Of a stretch of 64,000 nt of DNA, positions 8,451 through 18,349 are shown in pieces. Source of the stretch: Planctomycetota bacterium. Its GTDB lineage: Bacteria; Planctomycetota; SZUA-567; H5-PLA8. The translations under genes and the position numbers were made by a program. The stretch spans positions 434,001 through 498,000 of the forward strand of contig JAOSKN010000003.1 of assembly GCA_027493525.1 (NCBI GenBank). Reading direction: 5' to 3'. Below the pieces are notes generated by a model. It had not been told where the DNA came from and did no database searches. It saw only the letters and a program-made list of their open reading frames with translations. Each line of letters starts with the position of its first letter. Position 1 is the stretch's first letter.

Positions 8451-10082
8451 ATGAGGGTCACCGTGCAGATCACCGCCGGTCCCGCCAAGGGGCAGCAGTT
8501 CGTTTTCGAGCGCCCCGATACATTCCTCTTCGGCCGGGCCAAGGACGCCCGCGTCGCGCTGCCGGACGATCCGTACCTTTCGCGGCACCACTTCATGATC
8601 GAGATCGCGCCGCCGCATTGCCGGCTTTCGGACCTCGGCAGCAAGAACGGAACCTTCGTTAACGACGTCCGCTTCGGCGGGCGCAAGGCCCCTGGGCCGG
8701 GGATCAAGGTCGCCGCATCCGGCGTGCGTGGGACGTTCCTGAAGGATAACGACGAGGTCTCCGTTGGCGACACGCGCATCACGGTTCACATCGAACGGAC
8801 ACGCTCCGACGACGATCGGACGCCGACCCTCCTGCAGCCCGATGCCGCGCAGCCGGCCACGCTGCTGGAAGCCCCGCCGGCCTCGGAGCAGCCCGCTACG
8901 CTTCTGGAGCAGCCCGCCACGCTCCTCGAACCGCCTCCAACAGCGCCGCAAGCGCAGCCCGCGCCTCCACCTCCGCCGCTGCCGCGCGTGGACACGTCCT
9001 TGCCGACCATCCCAGCCGTGCCCGAGACCGCCGGATTTTCCAAACAGGCCGCGGAGACGATCGAGCACGACGAGTCCTCGCGCCGCGCACCCATCGCGCC
9101 CAAGCCGGGCGCCGACGGGCCGCTGATCATTCCCGGCTACCAGGTCGAAGGCGTCCTGGGGCAGGGCGGCATGGGCGTAGTGTACAAGGGCATTCAGAAC
9201 GCCACGGGCCGGCCGGTAGCAATCAAGATGCTCCGCCCGCAGGTGGAAGTCAGCTTCGACAACTTCCGGGCCTTCCACCGCGAGATCGAACTGAGCAAGC
9301 AGCTCCGGCATCCGAACATCGTCGAGCTGCTCGACCACGGCAAGCTGCGCGGCGCGTACTACTGCGTGCTGGAGTACGTCGACGGGATGGACCTCAAGAC
9401 CTTCGCGACCTCCAAAGGCGGGATCGTTCCGCTCCAGGATTTCGCGCCGCTCATGCTCGACATCCTCGAGGGGCTCGGCTACGCGCACCGGCAGCAGATT
9501 CAGATCCGCGCCAGCGGGCGGACGGGCGTCTTCCACGGCATCGTGCACCGCGATCTGAAGCCCGAGAACATCCTCCTCGCGCGCCAAGGCGAGGGCTGGA
9601 CGGCCAAGGTCGCCGATTTCGGGCTCTCCAAGAGCTACGAATCCGCCGGCCTCACCGACATGACCATGGCCGGCGTCTGCGGCACGCCGACGTACTGGCC
9701 GCGCGAGCAGATCACGCATTACCGCTACCTGCATCCGGCCACCGACGTCTTCTCCGTCGCTGCGGTCTTCTTCGAGGTGCTCACGGGCACGTGGGCGCGC
9801 CCCGGGATGCGTGAGACCTTCGACGAATGCCGGCGCACGCAGCGCCAGCCCGAGTTGCCGGACTTCATGATGGTCATCGGCAACAACCCGATCCCGCCGA
9901 TCCTCACGCGCAACCCCGGGCTGCCGCTGCCGCTCGCCCAGGTCATCGATCGCGCGTTGCGCGAGACCGAGGTCCCGGTGGACGAGACGCTGATGCGCAA
10001 GACGATCACCCAACTGCGCTACCCGGACGCCGTTTTTTTTCGCGAGGCCATCGTCCAGGCCCTGCGCGAATCCGGTTATTGA
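8451..10082 (+). CDS. FHA-domain serine/threonine protein kinase
   Basis: ATG 8451 follows a strong GGGGGAGGG. The 543-residue protein has an N-terminal FHA domain (about 5-115) with GR28-29, SRHH44-47 and NG66-67, which bind phosphothreonine. A Pro/Ala-rich linker (120-225) holds four TLLx repeats with threonines at 126, 137, 150 and 157. The Hanks-type kinase domain (about 230-515) has GQGGMG, Lys259, HRDLKPEN (366-373), DFG 389-391 and GTPTYWPRE. All catalytic residues are present. There is no membrane segment, so it is cytosolic. The next kinase gene starts 14 nt after its stop. The FHA domain may read autophosphorylated linker threonines or those of the next protein. Confidence 0.93.
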   Translation: MRVTVQITAGPAKGQQFVFERPDTFLFGRAKDARVALPDDPYLSRHHFMIEIAPPHCRLSDLGSKNGTFVNDVRFGGRKAPGPGIKVAASGVRGTFLKDNDEVSVGDTRITVHIERTRSDDDRTPTLLQPDAAQPATLLEAPPASEQPATLLEQPATLLEPPPTAPQAQPAPPPPPLPRVDTSLPTIPAVPETAGFSKQAAETIEHDESSRRAPIAPKPGADGPLIIPGYQVEGVLGQGGMGVVYKGIQNATGRPVAIKMLRPQVEVSFDNFRAFHREIELSKQLRHPNIVELLDHGKLRGAYYCVLEYVDGMDLKTFATSKGGIVPLQDFAPLMLDILEGLGYAHRQQIQIRASGRTGVFHGIVHRDLKPENILLARQGEGWTAKVADFGLSKSYESAGLTDMTMAGVCGTPTYWPREQITHYRYLHPATDVFSVAAVFFEVLTGTWARPGMRETFDECRRTQRQPELPDFMMVIGNNPIPPILTRNPGLPLPLAQVIDRALRETEVPVDETLMRKTITQLRYPDAVFFREAIVQALRESGY

Positions 10083-10096
10083 CGCGGAGACCGCCC

Positions 10097-13000
10097 GTGC
10101 CTCCCGGATCGCCCGAACCGCCGCGCCGCGAGGACGCCCCGACGCTCTCCCAGCCGCCGCGGCCCGAGCCGAGCGACGGGACGCTCTCGCTGCCCGCCGC
10201 GCCCGCCGATGGCACGCTTTCGCTGCCCGCGCAACCCCACGACGGCACGCTTTCGCTGCCCGCGCGGCAGGATGACGGGACGCTCTCGCAGCCGGAGCCG
10301 TTGCATGCCGAGGCGCCCGGCGCGGCGCCCGACTGGAAGGTCGGCGACGTGATCGAAGGGCGCTACGAAGTGCTGGGCCTGATCGGGCGCGGCGGCATGG
10401 GCGCGGTCTACAAGGTCCGCCATCTGGCCTGGAGCCTGGAACTGGCGGTCAAGACCCCGCTGCCCAATCTGGTCGCGAACCCCGCCGCGCGCGCGCGGTT
10501 CCTGCGCGAAGCCCAGACGTGGGTGGATCTGGGGCTGCATCCGAACATCGTTCAGTGCTGGTACGTCCGCGAACTCGGCGGGCTTCCGCGCGTCTTCGTG
10601 GACTTCATGCCCAGCGGCGACCTGAAGGACCTGCGCCGCAGCGGTCAGATCCAGGCCGGCGACTGGCCGCGCATCGTCGATCTGGCCGTGCAGGCCGCCG
10701 ACGGGCTGGGTTATGCGCACCAGAAAGGCGTGGTGCACCGCGACGTGAAGCCCGGCAACATGCTCATTGCCGCCGACGGCCGCGTCTGCGTCACCGACTT
10801 CGGGCTCGTAAAGCTGGCGAACGCCGAGGACATACAGGGGGCGGGCGGGGCGCCGGCCGGCGGCGACCCGGCGCTCACCATGGCCGGCGCGACGATGGGC
10901 ACGCCGCAGTACGGCGCGCCCGAGCAGTGGGGGCGCGCGCAGAGCGTGGACGCCCGCGCCGACGTTTACGCGCTGGGGATCGTGCTCTACGAACTTCTCG
11001 CCGGAAGGAGGCCCTTCGACGACGGCGTCAACGCCGAACCCGCGCACGTCCTGATCGCTCGGCACCTCACCAGCGCGCCGCCCGATCCGCGCGAGTTCAA
11101 CGCCGCGATTCCCGAGCCGCTCGCTTCCTTCGCGCTCCGTTGCCTGGCGAAGCAACCCGACCGGCGACCGCCGGAGATGCGCGCCTTCCGCGAGGAACTG
11201 GCCGCGTTGTACGCGCCGCTGGCCGGCCGGCCCTATCCGCGCGAGTTGCCTTCCGCGGCCGAAGCGCGCGCCGACGCCTTCAACAACCGCGCCGTCTCGT
11301 TCTTCGACTTGGGCCGGCCCAAGGAGGCTTTCGCGGCCTGGGACGAGGCCCTGCGCCTCGACGGCCGGCACCCGGAGGCGCTCTACAACCGCTCGATCCT
11401 CGAGTGGCGCGCCGCGCGCGTTACCGACCTGGAGGTCGAGGAGCGGCTGCGCGAGAGCGCACAGGCCTATCCGCGCGCGCGGCTGTACCTCGGCTACCTT
11501 AATCTCGAACGCTTTGCCGCCGAGCCCGCCGAGAAGGCGATCGCCGAAGCGTTGCAGGACGAGATCCTGGCGCAGGACGGCGGCGCGTGGCGCGCGCTGG
11601 GGCACGCGCGCGCGGCGCAGGGGCGCTTCGCGGAAGCCTCCGAGGCCTACGCGCAAGCGCTGCAGCGGATGCCCGGCGACGCCGGCGCGCGGGAAGGCGA
11701 GGCTTGGGCGCTGGCGCAGGCCTCGCCCCTGCCATGGCGGCGCTGCGCGCAGGTGCTCTCCGATCTGGGTTCGTCGGTGCTGGCGCTGGCGCCGCTACCC
11801 GACGGTCGTTCGATCCTCGCGGCCTGCGGGGATTACGCGGTCCGCCAGCTCGAACTGCCTGGAGGCCGGCAGATGCTGGCCTACACCGGCCACGCCAAGG
11901 AAGTCTTCGCGCTGGCGGTGCTCCCCGGCGGGCGGCAGTTCGTCACGGCCGGCGGCGACTCGAACCTCAAGCTCTGGAACCTCGGGCGCGAAACCTCGCT
12001 CGACAGCTTCTACGGAAAGGCGCACGCGGGGCACGTCTTCGGGCTTGCCGCCGCGCCCGACGGTTCGTTCCTGGTCTCGGCCGGGCGCGACAAGGGCGTG
12101 CGGCTCTGGAAGCTCCCGGCCGGGGACGTGGCGAAGACGCTGCGCGGGCACGAAGAAGCGGTGCTCGCGCTGGCGCTCTCGCCCGACGGCAGGCTCGCGC
12201 TCAGCGCCGACGAGCACGGCGCGCTGCGGCTATGGGATACCGCGGCCGGCGCGGAGGCGGGCGGCTTCGGCGGGAACGCCAAGCCCGCTCAGACGGTCGG
12301 CTTCAGCCCCGACGGCGCGCACGCGGCCAGCGGCGGCGAGGACGGCTCGCTCTGCCTCTGGGACGTGGCGGCGCGGAAGCTCGCGCGGACCTTCCGCGGG
12401 CACCGCGGCACGGTGCGGGCCGCGGCTTTCTCGCCCGACGGCCGGCGCCTGGTCTCGGGCGGGGACGACCGGACCGTGCGCGTCTGGGATACCGCGAGCG
12501 GGCGCTGTCTGGCGACCTTCCGCGAGCACGCCGGGCCGCTGCGCGCGCTGGCCCTTGGGGCGGACGGGGCGAGCGTCTTCTCGGGCGCCATGGAGTCGGC
12601 CGGGCAGCCGCTGCGCCGCTGGGACCTGGCGCTCGGCCTGCCGCCCGTCCAGGAAGCCGAGGCGTTCGCGCGGCTGGCCGCGCCGCTGGTCGTCTGCCGC
12701 GTCGAGAGCCAGGTGCAGGCGCAGGCGGCGAGCCGGCGCTTCCGCGAGCAGCTCGCGGTGGCCGAGCAGGCGCTCAAGGCCGACGATCCTTCGCGCGCGT
12801 TTCACAGCCTGCGCCGCGCGCGCACGGTGGCCGGATACGAGCACGACCCGCAGGCGCTGGAACTCAACTCGAAGCTTGCGCGCCGGCTCCCGTGCACGGG
12901 CCTCAACTCGGCGTACCGCCGCTTCCAACTCGAGGCGCACCCGCGCGGCCTCGCCGGCCTGGCGCTCGCCCCGGACGCGCGCTTGGCCGTCACCTGCGGG

Positions 13001-14046
13001 CGCGAGGAGAAGAGCGTCACGCTTTGGGACCTTGCCGCGCAGCGGGCCGCGTGGACCTTCGAAGCCGCCACGCGCGGCCGGTCAACGCCGTCGCGATCAC
13101 CTTCGACGGCAAGCGCATGGTCTCGGCCGGCGACGACGACGTGCTCAAGGTCTGGGAACTGGCCGAATGGGGCAAGGGCCTGGCGACCCTCGAGGGGCAC
13201 ACCGACGCCGTCCACGCGCTGGCCTTGAACCCCGACGGGCGCCTCGCCGCCAGCGGCGGCTACGACCGCGGCGTGCGGATGTGGGACCTTAACGCCGGAA
13301 CGTGCAAGCGAGTCTTCGAGGGGCATGCCGAGCCCGTGACCGCGCTGGCCTGGTCGCCCGACGGCCGCCAGATCGCGTCGGCCTCGCGCGACGGCGCGAT
13401 CCGCGTCTGGTCGGTCGTCAGCGGCAAGTGCATGCAGGAACTGAACGAGCACTTCGGCGCGGTCACGGCGCTGGCCTTCAGCGCCGACGGGCGCCGGCTG
13501 CTCAGCGGCGGCGAGGATAAGGCCGTCTGCGTCTGGAACGCCGAGGCGGGGAAGCTCGAACGTACTCTGCGGGGGCACAAAGGCGCCGTCCGCGCGCTGG
13601 CCTCGACGCCCGATGGGAAGTTCATGCTCAGCGGCGCCGCCGAAGGGGCCGACGCGCCCTTGCGCTTGTGGGCGCTCAAGACGGGCCAGTTCGTCCGCGA
13701 GTTCGCGCCGCATGCGCAGGGCGTGACGGGCCTCGCGCTGCATGCCGACGGCTGCACGCTGCTCTCCTGCGGCGAGGCCCCCGCGCTTTACGCCTGGCTG
13801 CTGGACTGGGACCTCGACGCGGGCGCCGAACCGGCCGCGCCGGCGAAGGCCGATCCGTTCGGCTTCGCGCCCAAGCCCATGGCGCGGACTTCGAAGCTGA
13901 TGCCCGTTCCGCCGCCTCCTCCGGGAAGCACGACGCGTGCGCCGGTCCCGCCGCCGCCGGGAGGTACGACGCGCGCGCCCGTTCCGCCGCCGCCTGCGCC
14001 GGGCAAGACGGGCGCGAAGGGAAAAAAGAACCCCTTTGAGTTCTGA
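10097..14046 (+). CDS. Ser/Thr kinase with TPR and WD40 domains (frame broken near 13068)
   Basis: GTG 10097 has GGAG 7 nt upstream. Residues 16-66 carry five TLS[LQ]P repeats, four of them spaced exactly 11 residues (Thr29, 40, 51, 62). The kinase (about 86-370) has GRGGMG, Lys119, HRDVKPGN 214-221, DFG 234-236 and APE 274-276. TPR-like helices follow (about 390-540), then two blocks of WD40 repeats separated by a helical segment. At 13067-13068 the frame changes. Adding one base gives the WD40 start EAGHARPVNAV and the product continues to 14046, about 1,316 residues in total. The tail is Pro-rich with repeated TTRAPVPPPP and ends GKKNPFEF. It probably acts as a signalling scaffold. Confidence 0.88.
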
Positions 14047-14057
14047 GACCTGCCGCC

Positions 14058-14837
14058 TCAAAACGCGCGCCGTGTAGGTTGGGCCACCGCGTTCTTGCCG
14101 GAAGCGGGCGGGGCGGCTTTCGCCGATACCTGTGCTTCATCCAGCGCGCCAATGCGCCGCGCCAACAGGTTTCTTGTGAGATAGCCCACGCAGGCGGCCA
14201 GGGCTGCGGCCACCAACAGGTCGATGGCAAGCATGAACGGCAGGCACGTTCCGCCCGGGCAATCCATGTAGAGCGAATTGGGTTGGAAGAGCCAGGGGTG
14301 AGTCGGCCAGACCATGGCACCTTTCTCGGGCGAGGCTATGTTTAGGCCATCGGCCTTCCACGCAAGCGGCCAGCCGTAGACGGATCCCGAGTATCCACCC
14401 ATTAGCACACTCATCCCGCCCTGCCGTTCCCATAATAGGTTTGTGATCAGGAGTCCGCAGAAGACGACTAAGGCCGGCCGCCACGCGAAAGACCATTCCC
14501 GCGAGGGCGTTGTGGCGTTGCGCCGGAGTCTGCCGAACCAGCGTTCCAACCTCCAGCCGGCCAAGGCAAGGGCTATGGCGGCCAACACCAAGTCGGTGGC
14601 GAGGTTCCAGAAGCACCATAAGCACAACGGAGGCTGGCCGTAGCGCTCGACCACGAAGCGACTCGGGAACGGATAACCCCAACCGGTTCCTTCCGCTACC
14701 ATGTCGTCGAAGAGCATGAAGCAAGATCTTGACACAAGCAGATTGATGCCCAGGAACACAGAGGCCAGAATCGTCAAGATTACGAACGTCGAGAGTCCGT
14801 AACGTATGCGCCGGGCCGGAATGCGGGGGTCGCTCAT
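14058..14837 (-). CDS. Predicted multi-pass membrane protein, unknown function
   Basis: ATG 14837 is chosen because an upstream extension would lie opposite the DUF4286 gene. The product has 259 residues with about four transmembrane helices: STFVILTILASVFLGINLLV, ATDLVLAAIALALAGW, ALVVFCGLLITNLLW and FMLAIDLLVAAALAACVGYL. A Cys-rich, aromatic loop (PPLCLWCFW) lies after the first helix. No family was recognised. It is convergent with the WD40 kinase (12 bp between stops) and divergent from the DUF4286 gene. Confidence 0.65.
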   Translation of the reverse strand: MSDPRIPARRIRYGLSTFVILTILASVFLGINLLVSRSCFMLFDDMVAEGTGWGYPFPSRFVVERYGQPPLCLWCFWNLATDLVLAAIALALAGWRLERWFGRLRRNATTPSREWSFAWRPALVVFCGLLITNLLWERQGGMSVLMGGYSGSVYGWPLAWKADGLNIASPEKGAMVWPTHPWLFQPNSLYMDCPGGTCLPFMLAIDLLVAAALAACVGYLTRNLLARRIGALDEAQVSAKAAPPASGKNAVAQPTRRAF

Positions 14838-14927
14838 GGTTCTGGCGCCTGGAGTTGCAGGTGTGTTACGCTTTTTTCGGGATTCATTTCGGGCAGCGCT
14901 GGAATTCCTGCCAGCTTCGGGGGGCGC

Positions 14928-15257
14928 ATGTTGTGCTACGAAGTCAATCTCTCCGTCGATGCCGAGATCGCCGGAGCCTATCGCGCGTGGCTGGACGAAC
15001 ACATCCGCGCGATCTTGAAGCTTGACGGGTTTGAAGGAGCTACGCTCTTCGAACGCGCGAAAGCCGAAGACGCCTACCACGATCCCGGCGACGACGGCCG
15101 CTTGCTTCTCACCGTGCAGTACCGCCTGCGCGACCGCGCGAGCTTCGAGGCGTACTTGAAGGACCACGCGCCGGCGTTTCGCGAGGACGGCCTCAAGCGC
15201 TTTGGGGGCAGGTTCTCGGCGAAGCGGCGGGTGCTTATGGAACTGGCAGAGTATTAA
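14928..15257 (+). CDS. DUF4286 family protein
   Basis: This 109-residue protein starts MLCYEVNLSVDAEIAGAY and continues WLDEHIRAILKLDGFEGATL, the pattern of the small DUF4286 family: a ferredoxin-like fold in which a beta strand is followed by W..H....L...GF. The later QYRLRDRASFEAYLKDHAP and RFSAKRRVL segments also fit. Family function is unknown. A GGGGGGCG run precedes the ATG. The stop overlaps the left arm of an inverted repeat that may terminate this gene and the convergent transporter gene. Confidence 0.75.
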   Translation: MLCYEVNLSVDAEIAGAYRAWLDEHIRAILKLDGFEGATLFERAKAEDAYHDPGDDGRLLLTVQYRLRDRASFEAYLKDHAPAFREDGLKRFGGRFSAKRRVLMELAEY

Positions 15258-15340
15258 CCGCAGAGATCACAGCGCGCACGGAGAACGGCCCAGGAATTTC
15301 GCCCCGTATTTCCTCTGCGCCCACTGCGATCTCTGTGGTT
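15256..15340. repeat. Inverted repeat between convergent genes (bidirectional terminator-like)
   Basis: Arms 15256-15283 and 15313-15340 match at 22 of 28 positions in inverted orientation (both start AACC and share CAGAGATC). The element sits exactly between convergent stops at 15257 and 15350. There is no T run, so intrinsic termination is not certain. The words resemble an intergenic repeat family; a related stretch lies at 16212-16237. Confidence 0.6.
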
Positions 15341-15349
15341 GATTGAGTT

Positions 15350-16195
15350 CTAGAAGACCAGCAACATGCTCACCGCGCCCAGCACCGCGCCGGCGAGACC
15401 CAGGCGGGTCAGCTTCTCCTGCCACAGGAAATGCGCGGTGAGGTTGTCGAGCATCACCACCGCGCAGCCTTGCACGGGAAAGTAGACCTTCGCGCCGAAT
15501 AGCCCCAGCGCGGTGAGGATCAGGCTCAGGCAGGCGGTGTTGTAGACGCCAATGAAGGCGCCCATGGCCAGATCCTGCGCCCTGGGGCGGTAGCGCATCG
15601 CGGCCACCACGAGCGTGCCCAGCAGCCCGGCCGTCCAGCCGACCGCCAGGAGCACGTGCAGGCGCTCGTCGTTGAGGTTCCGGTACTTCACCGCGTCCAT
15701 CGCGCACTGCCCGAGCCCCTGGCACAGGAGCACCGGCAGCAGCAGCAGCACGCCCGATTTGCGTGAGTCGCCCTCGGTCCGCGGCTCGCGCGCGGCGCCT
15801 CGGGTCATCAGCACCAGCCCGGTGAGCGCCAGCACGATGCCGGCCGCCTGCGCGGGTCCGAGCCGCTCGCCCCACACCAGGACGCTCGCGGTGACCGGCA
15901 CGACGATCGCGAGGCGGAAGCTCGTCAGCACCGGGCCGACCGAGCCCTTCACCAGCGCGCGCGTCATCACCAGCATGGAGATTACGAAGAGTGCGCCGAT
16001 CAGCGCGCCCATGCGCGCGGCCTCGGGCGAGGCCAGCGCTTCGCCCTGCCGCAGGTACCACGCCGAGAGCAGGCTCCCGACGACCAGATAGTTCACCGCG
16101 ATCGCCGTCGGCGCGTGAATGCCGCGCCGTTGCGCAATTTTCCAGAGCTGTCCGAAACCGTAGCCGGCCAGGACGGCAAGGATCATCCAATGCAC
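15350..16195 (-). CDS. DMT-superfamily (EamA-like) transporter
   Basis: GTG 16195 is preferred: AAGGAA lies 7 nt upstream, whereas GTG 16216 lies inside a repeat and ATG 16186 has poor spacing. The protein has about 281 residues and ten predicted hydrophobic helices in two halves, with the EamA-like signature of small polar residues (SFRLAIVVPVTASVLVWGERL in the first half, LTAHFLWQEKLTRLGLAGAVLG in the second). It would export or import a small metabolite across the inner membrane; the substrate is unknown. Confidence 0.75.
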   Translation of the reverse strand: MHWMILAVLAGYGFGQLWKIAQRRGIHAPTAIAVNYLVVGSLLSAWYLRQGEALASPEAARMGALIGALFVISMLVMTRALVKGSVGPVLTSFRLAIVVPVTASVLVWGERLGPAQAAGIVLALTGLVLMTRGAAREPRTEGDSRKSGVLLLLPVLLCQGLGQCAMDAVKYRNLNDERLHVLLAVGWTAGLLGTLVVAAMRYRPRAQDLAMGAFIGVYNTACLSLILTALGLFGAKVYFPVQGCAVVMLDNLTAHFLWQEKLTRLGLAGAVLGAVSMLLVF

Positions 16196-16211
16196 GCGCG
16201 GATTCCTTCCC

Positions 16212-16237
16212 ACCACGGAAACACGAAGGCGCGGAAA
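16212..16237. repeat. Copy of an ACCACGGAAACACGAAGG-type intergenic repeat
   Basis: The run of alternating CAC/GAA words just upstream of the transporter start resembles the arms at 15256-15340. It contains the rejected GTG 16216 start. Evidence is similarity of words only. Confidence 0.35.
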
Positions 16238-16291
16238 AGGGAAGACTGTAGGAGATGGAAGGGCGCTTGGCGATGGGAGAAGCGGCGCGGG

Positions 16292-17299
16292 CTATCCCTT
16301 GAGCCGCTCCAGCGCGTCCAGCGCCGCGTGCACGCCGTTGCGGTAGTTCGGTTCCGCTCTCGATCGCGCAGGCGGCGCGGAGGCCAGCCGCTCTCGGACG
16401 CACGAAACAGGATCGGCCTCGTCGAGCCGCTCGGCGTCGCGCAGGCGACGATCCTGCCGGTCGTAGGTGCGCCGGCGCGGGACGGCCAGCAGCGGCACGC
16501 CGGCTGAGCGGGCTTCATGAACCGTGTTGTAGCCGCCAGCGCCCACGAGCAGATCCACACCGCGCAGGAGTTCCAGCAAGGGCCAGCGCAAGAGCGTTCG
16601 CGCGCCGCGTTCCACAAGCCCCGAGACCGGGACGGGCGCGGCAAAGCAGACGTCCGCCTCCGCGCGAAATCCTTCCGCGAGCCTCCCCGTCAACGCGCCG
16701 GCGACTTCGAGTTCTTCCGGCCTCCCGCATCCCAGGACCAGGATCGCGCGCCGCCCGGGGCTCAGCCCCAGCGCCTCGCGCGCGGCGGCGGGCGTGAGTA
16801 ACTCGTCCGCGTCCCGGATCAGCCAGGGTCCGGTCTTCGCTGCGCGCGGGTGGTCAGCGAACGTCCCGCCATCGCCGGCGTCGAGAATCAAGTCGTAACG
16901 CGCCACCCACGAGGCTACCTCAAAGGATTGGACATAGGCGGGCGAGAGCTCGCGATGAATGAGCACTTTGGGCACGTGCCAGCCGGGCAGCAGTTCGGCC
17001 AGCTCGCCGCCCAAGCCGCGTGGAAAGACGTCCACCAGTACCGCGTCGCAGTCCGGCTGCGCGAAGTCCTTGTGGATGCGCTCGGCGACTTGGCCGCGGT
17101 TAAGCTCGGGCGGGACGAATTCCAGCGCGCAGCCGTCCGGAAGCCGCGCGAATCCATCTGCGCCGAAGAGCGCACCGGCAAATGGGCTGTTGGTCCAGAT
17201 GCGGGAGCGATGTCCGCGCCTTCCTGCCGCGCGGCCCAGCGCCAGCGCCCGGTTGAGATGCCCAAGTCCGCCGCCCAGCGCATAGATGTGCAAGAGCAT
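16292..17299 (-). CDS. MurG/GT28-like glycosyltransferase
   Basis: This 335-residue protein has the GT-B arrangement: an N-terminal glycine-rich acceptor motif (GGGLGHLNRALALGRA, 9-24), a central LVLGCGRPEE strand after the linker, and the donor-binding motif VGAGGYNTVHEA followed by AGVPLLAVPR, which corresponds to the GT28 G-G...E...G.P motif. It would transfer a sugar from a nucleotide donor. Its size is close to MurG, but it lies outside any cell-wall cluster, so the acceptor is unknown. The ATG at 17299 has no obvious Shine-Dalgarno sequence. Confidence 0.75.
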   Translation of the reverse strand: MLLHIYALGGGLGHLNRALALGRAAGRRGHRSRIWTNSPFAGALFGADGFARLPDGCALEFVPPELNRGQVAERIHKDFAQPDCDAVLVDVFPRGLGGELAELLPGWHVPKVLIHRELSPAYVQSFEVASWVARYDLILDAGDGGTFADHPRAAKTGPWLIRDADELLTPAAAREALGLSPGRRAILVLGCGRPEELEVAGALTGRLAEGFRAEADVCFAAPVPVSGLVERGARTLLRWPLLELLRGVDLLVGAGGYNTVHEARSAGVPLLAVPRRRTYDRQDRRLRDAERLDEADPVSCVRERLASAPPARSRAEPNYRNGVHAALDALERLKG

Positions 17300-17385
17300 G
17301 AATGGAGATCACGGGTCAAAAGCGAAGCATCCTGTGCACTCGAAACGTTTGCCCGCGAGAGCCAATAAGGACTTTCGACTGCCGT

Positions 17386-17784
17386 CTAACTATCCGCCAT
17401 GTTCGTTTCAAACTCCTCGTCGCCTTCCTCGCGGGTCGAGGCGCCGTCGGCTTCGGTGAAGTCGTCGCGGTCCCGGTAGTGGTGCGAACCCCAGCCGCTC
17501 CGGTAATGCCCCCAGCCGCTGTAGTAGGAGTTGCCGTAGAAGTACGGGTCGTCATGGTGGCCGCTTGAAGCGTCGGCCGCGCCGTGCTCGTTCCGCCGCA
17601 CGGTCCTGGCGCAGGCGATGCAGAAGGCGCCAGCCTCGCCGGGGCGCGCGTGGTCGTCGCAGACTTTCTTGCCGCAGTTCGTGCAGCTCTGCGTGGCGAA
17701 GCTCGCGCAAGAGTGCTTGAAAAGGAATCCCGCCGTCTCGCCGCACATGCCTTCGCTCATGCCGCCGGGGCCTCCGCGTCCCAT
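17386..17784 (-). CDS. Small B-box-like zinc-finger protein
   Basis: The 132-residue product has a Cys/His cluster (CTNCGKKVCDDHA, then FCIACAR) in the spacing of a B-box-type zinc finger, followed by a Tyr/Gly/His-rich segment (YFYGNSYYSGWGHYRSGWG) and an acidic tail with DFTEADG. Cys and His placement and a compact neighbourhood support a real gene. ATG 17784 is the longest start; ATG 17760, with GGAGG 10 nt upstream, is an alternative. Function is unknown; possibly a zinc-dependent adaptor. Confidence 0.6.
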   Translation of the reverse strand: MGRGGPGGMSEGMCGETAGFLFKHSCASFATQSCTNCGKKVCDDHARPGEAGAFCIACARTVRRNEHGAADASSGHHDDPYFYGNSYYSGWGHYRSGWGSHHYRDRDDFTEADGASTREEGDEEFETNMADS

Positions 17785-17840
17785 GCCGTATATGGGGTTT
17801 TACGCCGAACCTTTCGGGGCTTCAACCGGGGTAAAAGAAA

Positions 17841-17874
17841 AGCCCCTTCCGGCGCGGCTCGCGTGGAAGGGGCT
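17841..17874 (-). terminator. Rho-independent terminator
   Basis: A perfect 10-bp stem (AGCCCCTTCC with GGAAGGGGCT) encloses a 14-nt loop. Read on the minus strand it is followed by TTTTCTTTT. It lies about 30 nt past the lipoprotein stop at 17903 and closes the minus-strand MoxR-to-lipoprotein run. Confidence 0.9.
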
Positions 17875-17902
17875 TCGAGGACAAGCTGAGACTACGCCGC
17901 GG

Positions 17903-18292
17903 TCAGTATTCCAGCTCCATCTCGCCTACGTTGAAGTAGTGCTGGTTCGAGGGCGGGTTGTTAAGGCCCTTCGCCGCGCGCTCTTGCAGGGGCTGCGGAG
18001 CGGGGACGTTCCGGGCCGGGCGGCGCGGCGTCTCGGGGATGCGAACCTTGCCGATCTCGCCGATCGCCGGGACGGGCTTGGGCATTTCGGCTTGCGGCTG
18101 GTTCTTCTCGGCCTGCTTCTTCTTCTGGAGTTCGAGGTAGTAGCGTTCGCGCGCGGCGATGTCGGTCTCGCCGATGTCGTCGTAGATCGGGGCGGCGGCC
18201 GAGGACGCGCCGTCGGTATCGCACCCGCTGGTCAACCACAACGCGCTCGCGGCGAGTGTAAGGGTCAGCAGCATTCGAACTTTGGCGTGCAT
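17903..18292 (-). CDS. Small lipoprotein
   Basis: ATG 18292 follows AAAGGAG by 6 nt. The 129-residue product has a lipoprotein signal peptide ending in a lipobox (LTSGC, Cys24), so the mature part is probably membrane-anchored. The rest is a charged Q/K/E-rich helix followed by Pro-rich sequence ending NVGEMELEY. No family was recognised. It is the last gene of the MoxR/DUF4175 run, 57 bp after the DUF4175 gene, and is followed by a strong terminator. Confidence 0.75.
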   Translation of the reverse strand: MHAKVRMLLTLTLAASALWLTSGCDTDGASSAAAPIYDDIGETDIAARERYYLELQKKKQAEKNQPQAEMPKPVPAIGEIGKVRIPETPRRPARNVPAPQPLQERAAKGLNNPPSNQHYFNVGEMELEY

Positions 18293-18349
18293 TCCAAACT
18301 CCTTTCGCGCCTGCAGTACAGTTTACCTTCAGGCAAGCGCGATACCAAA

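Noticed and set aside
13067..13068. Programmed ribosomal frameshifting in the kinase-WD40 gene
   Set aside because: No slippery heptamer or downstream structure was seen, and five other genes show similar breaks, so sequence error is simpler.
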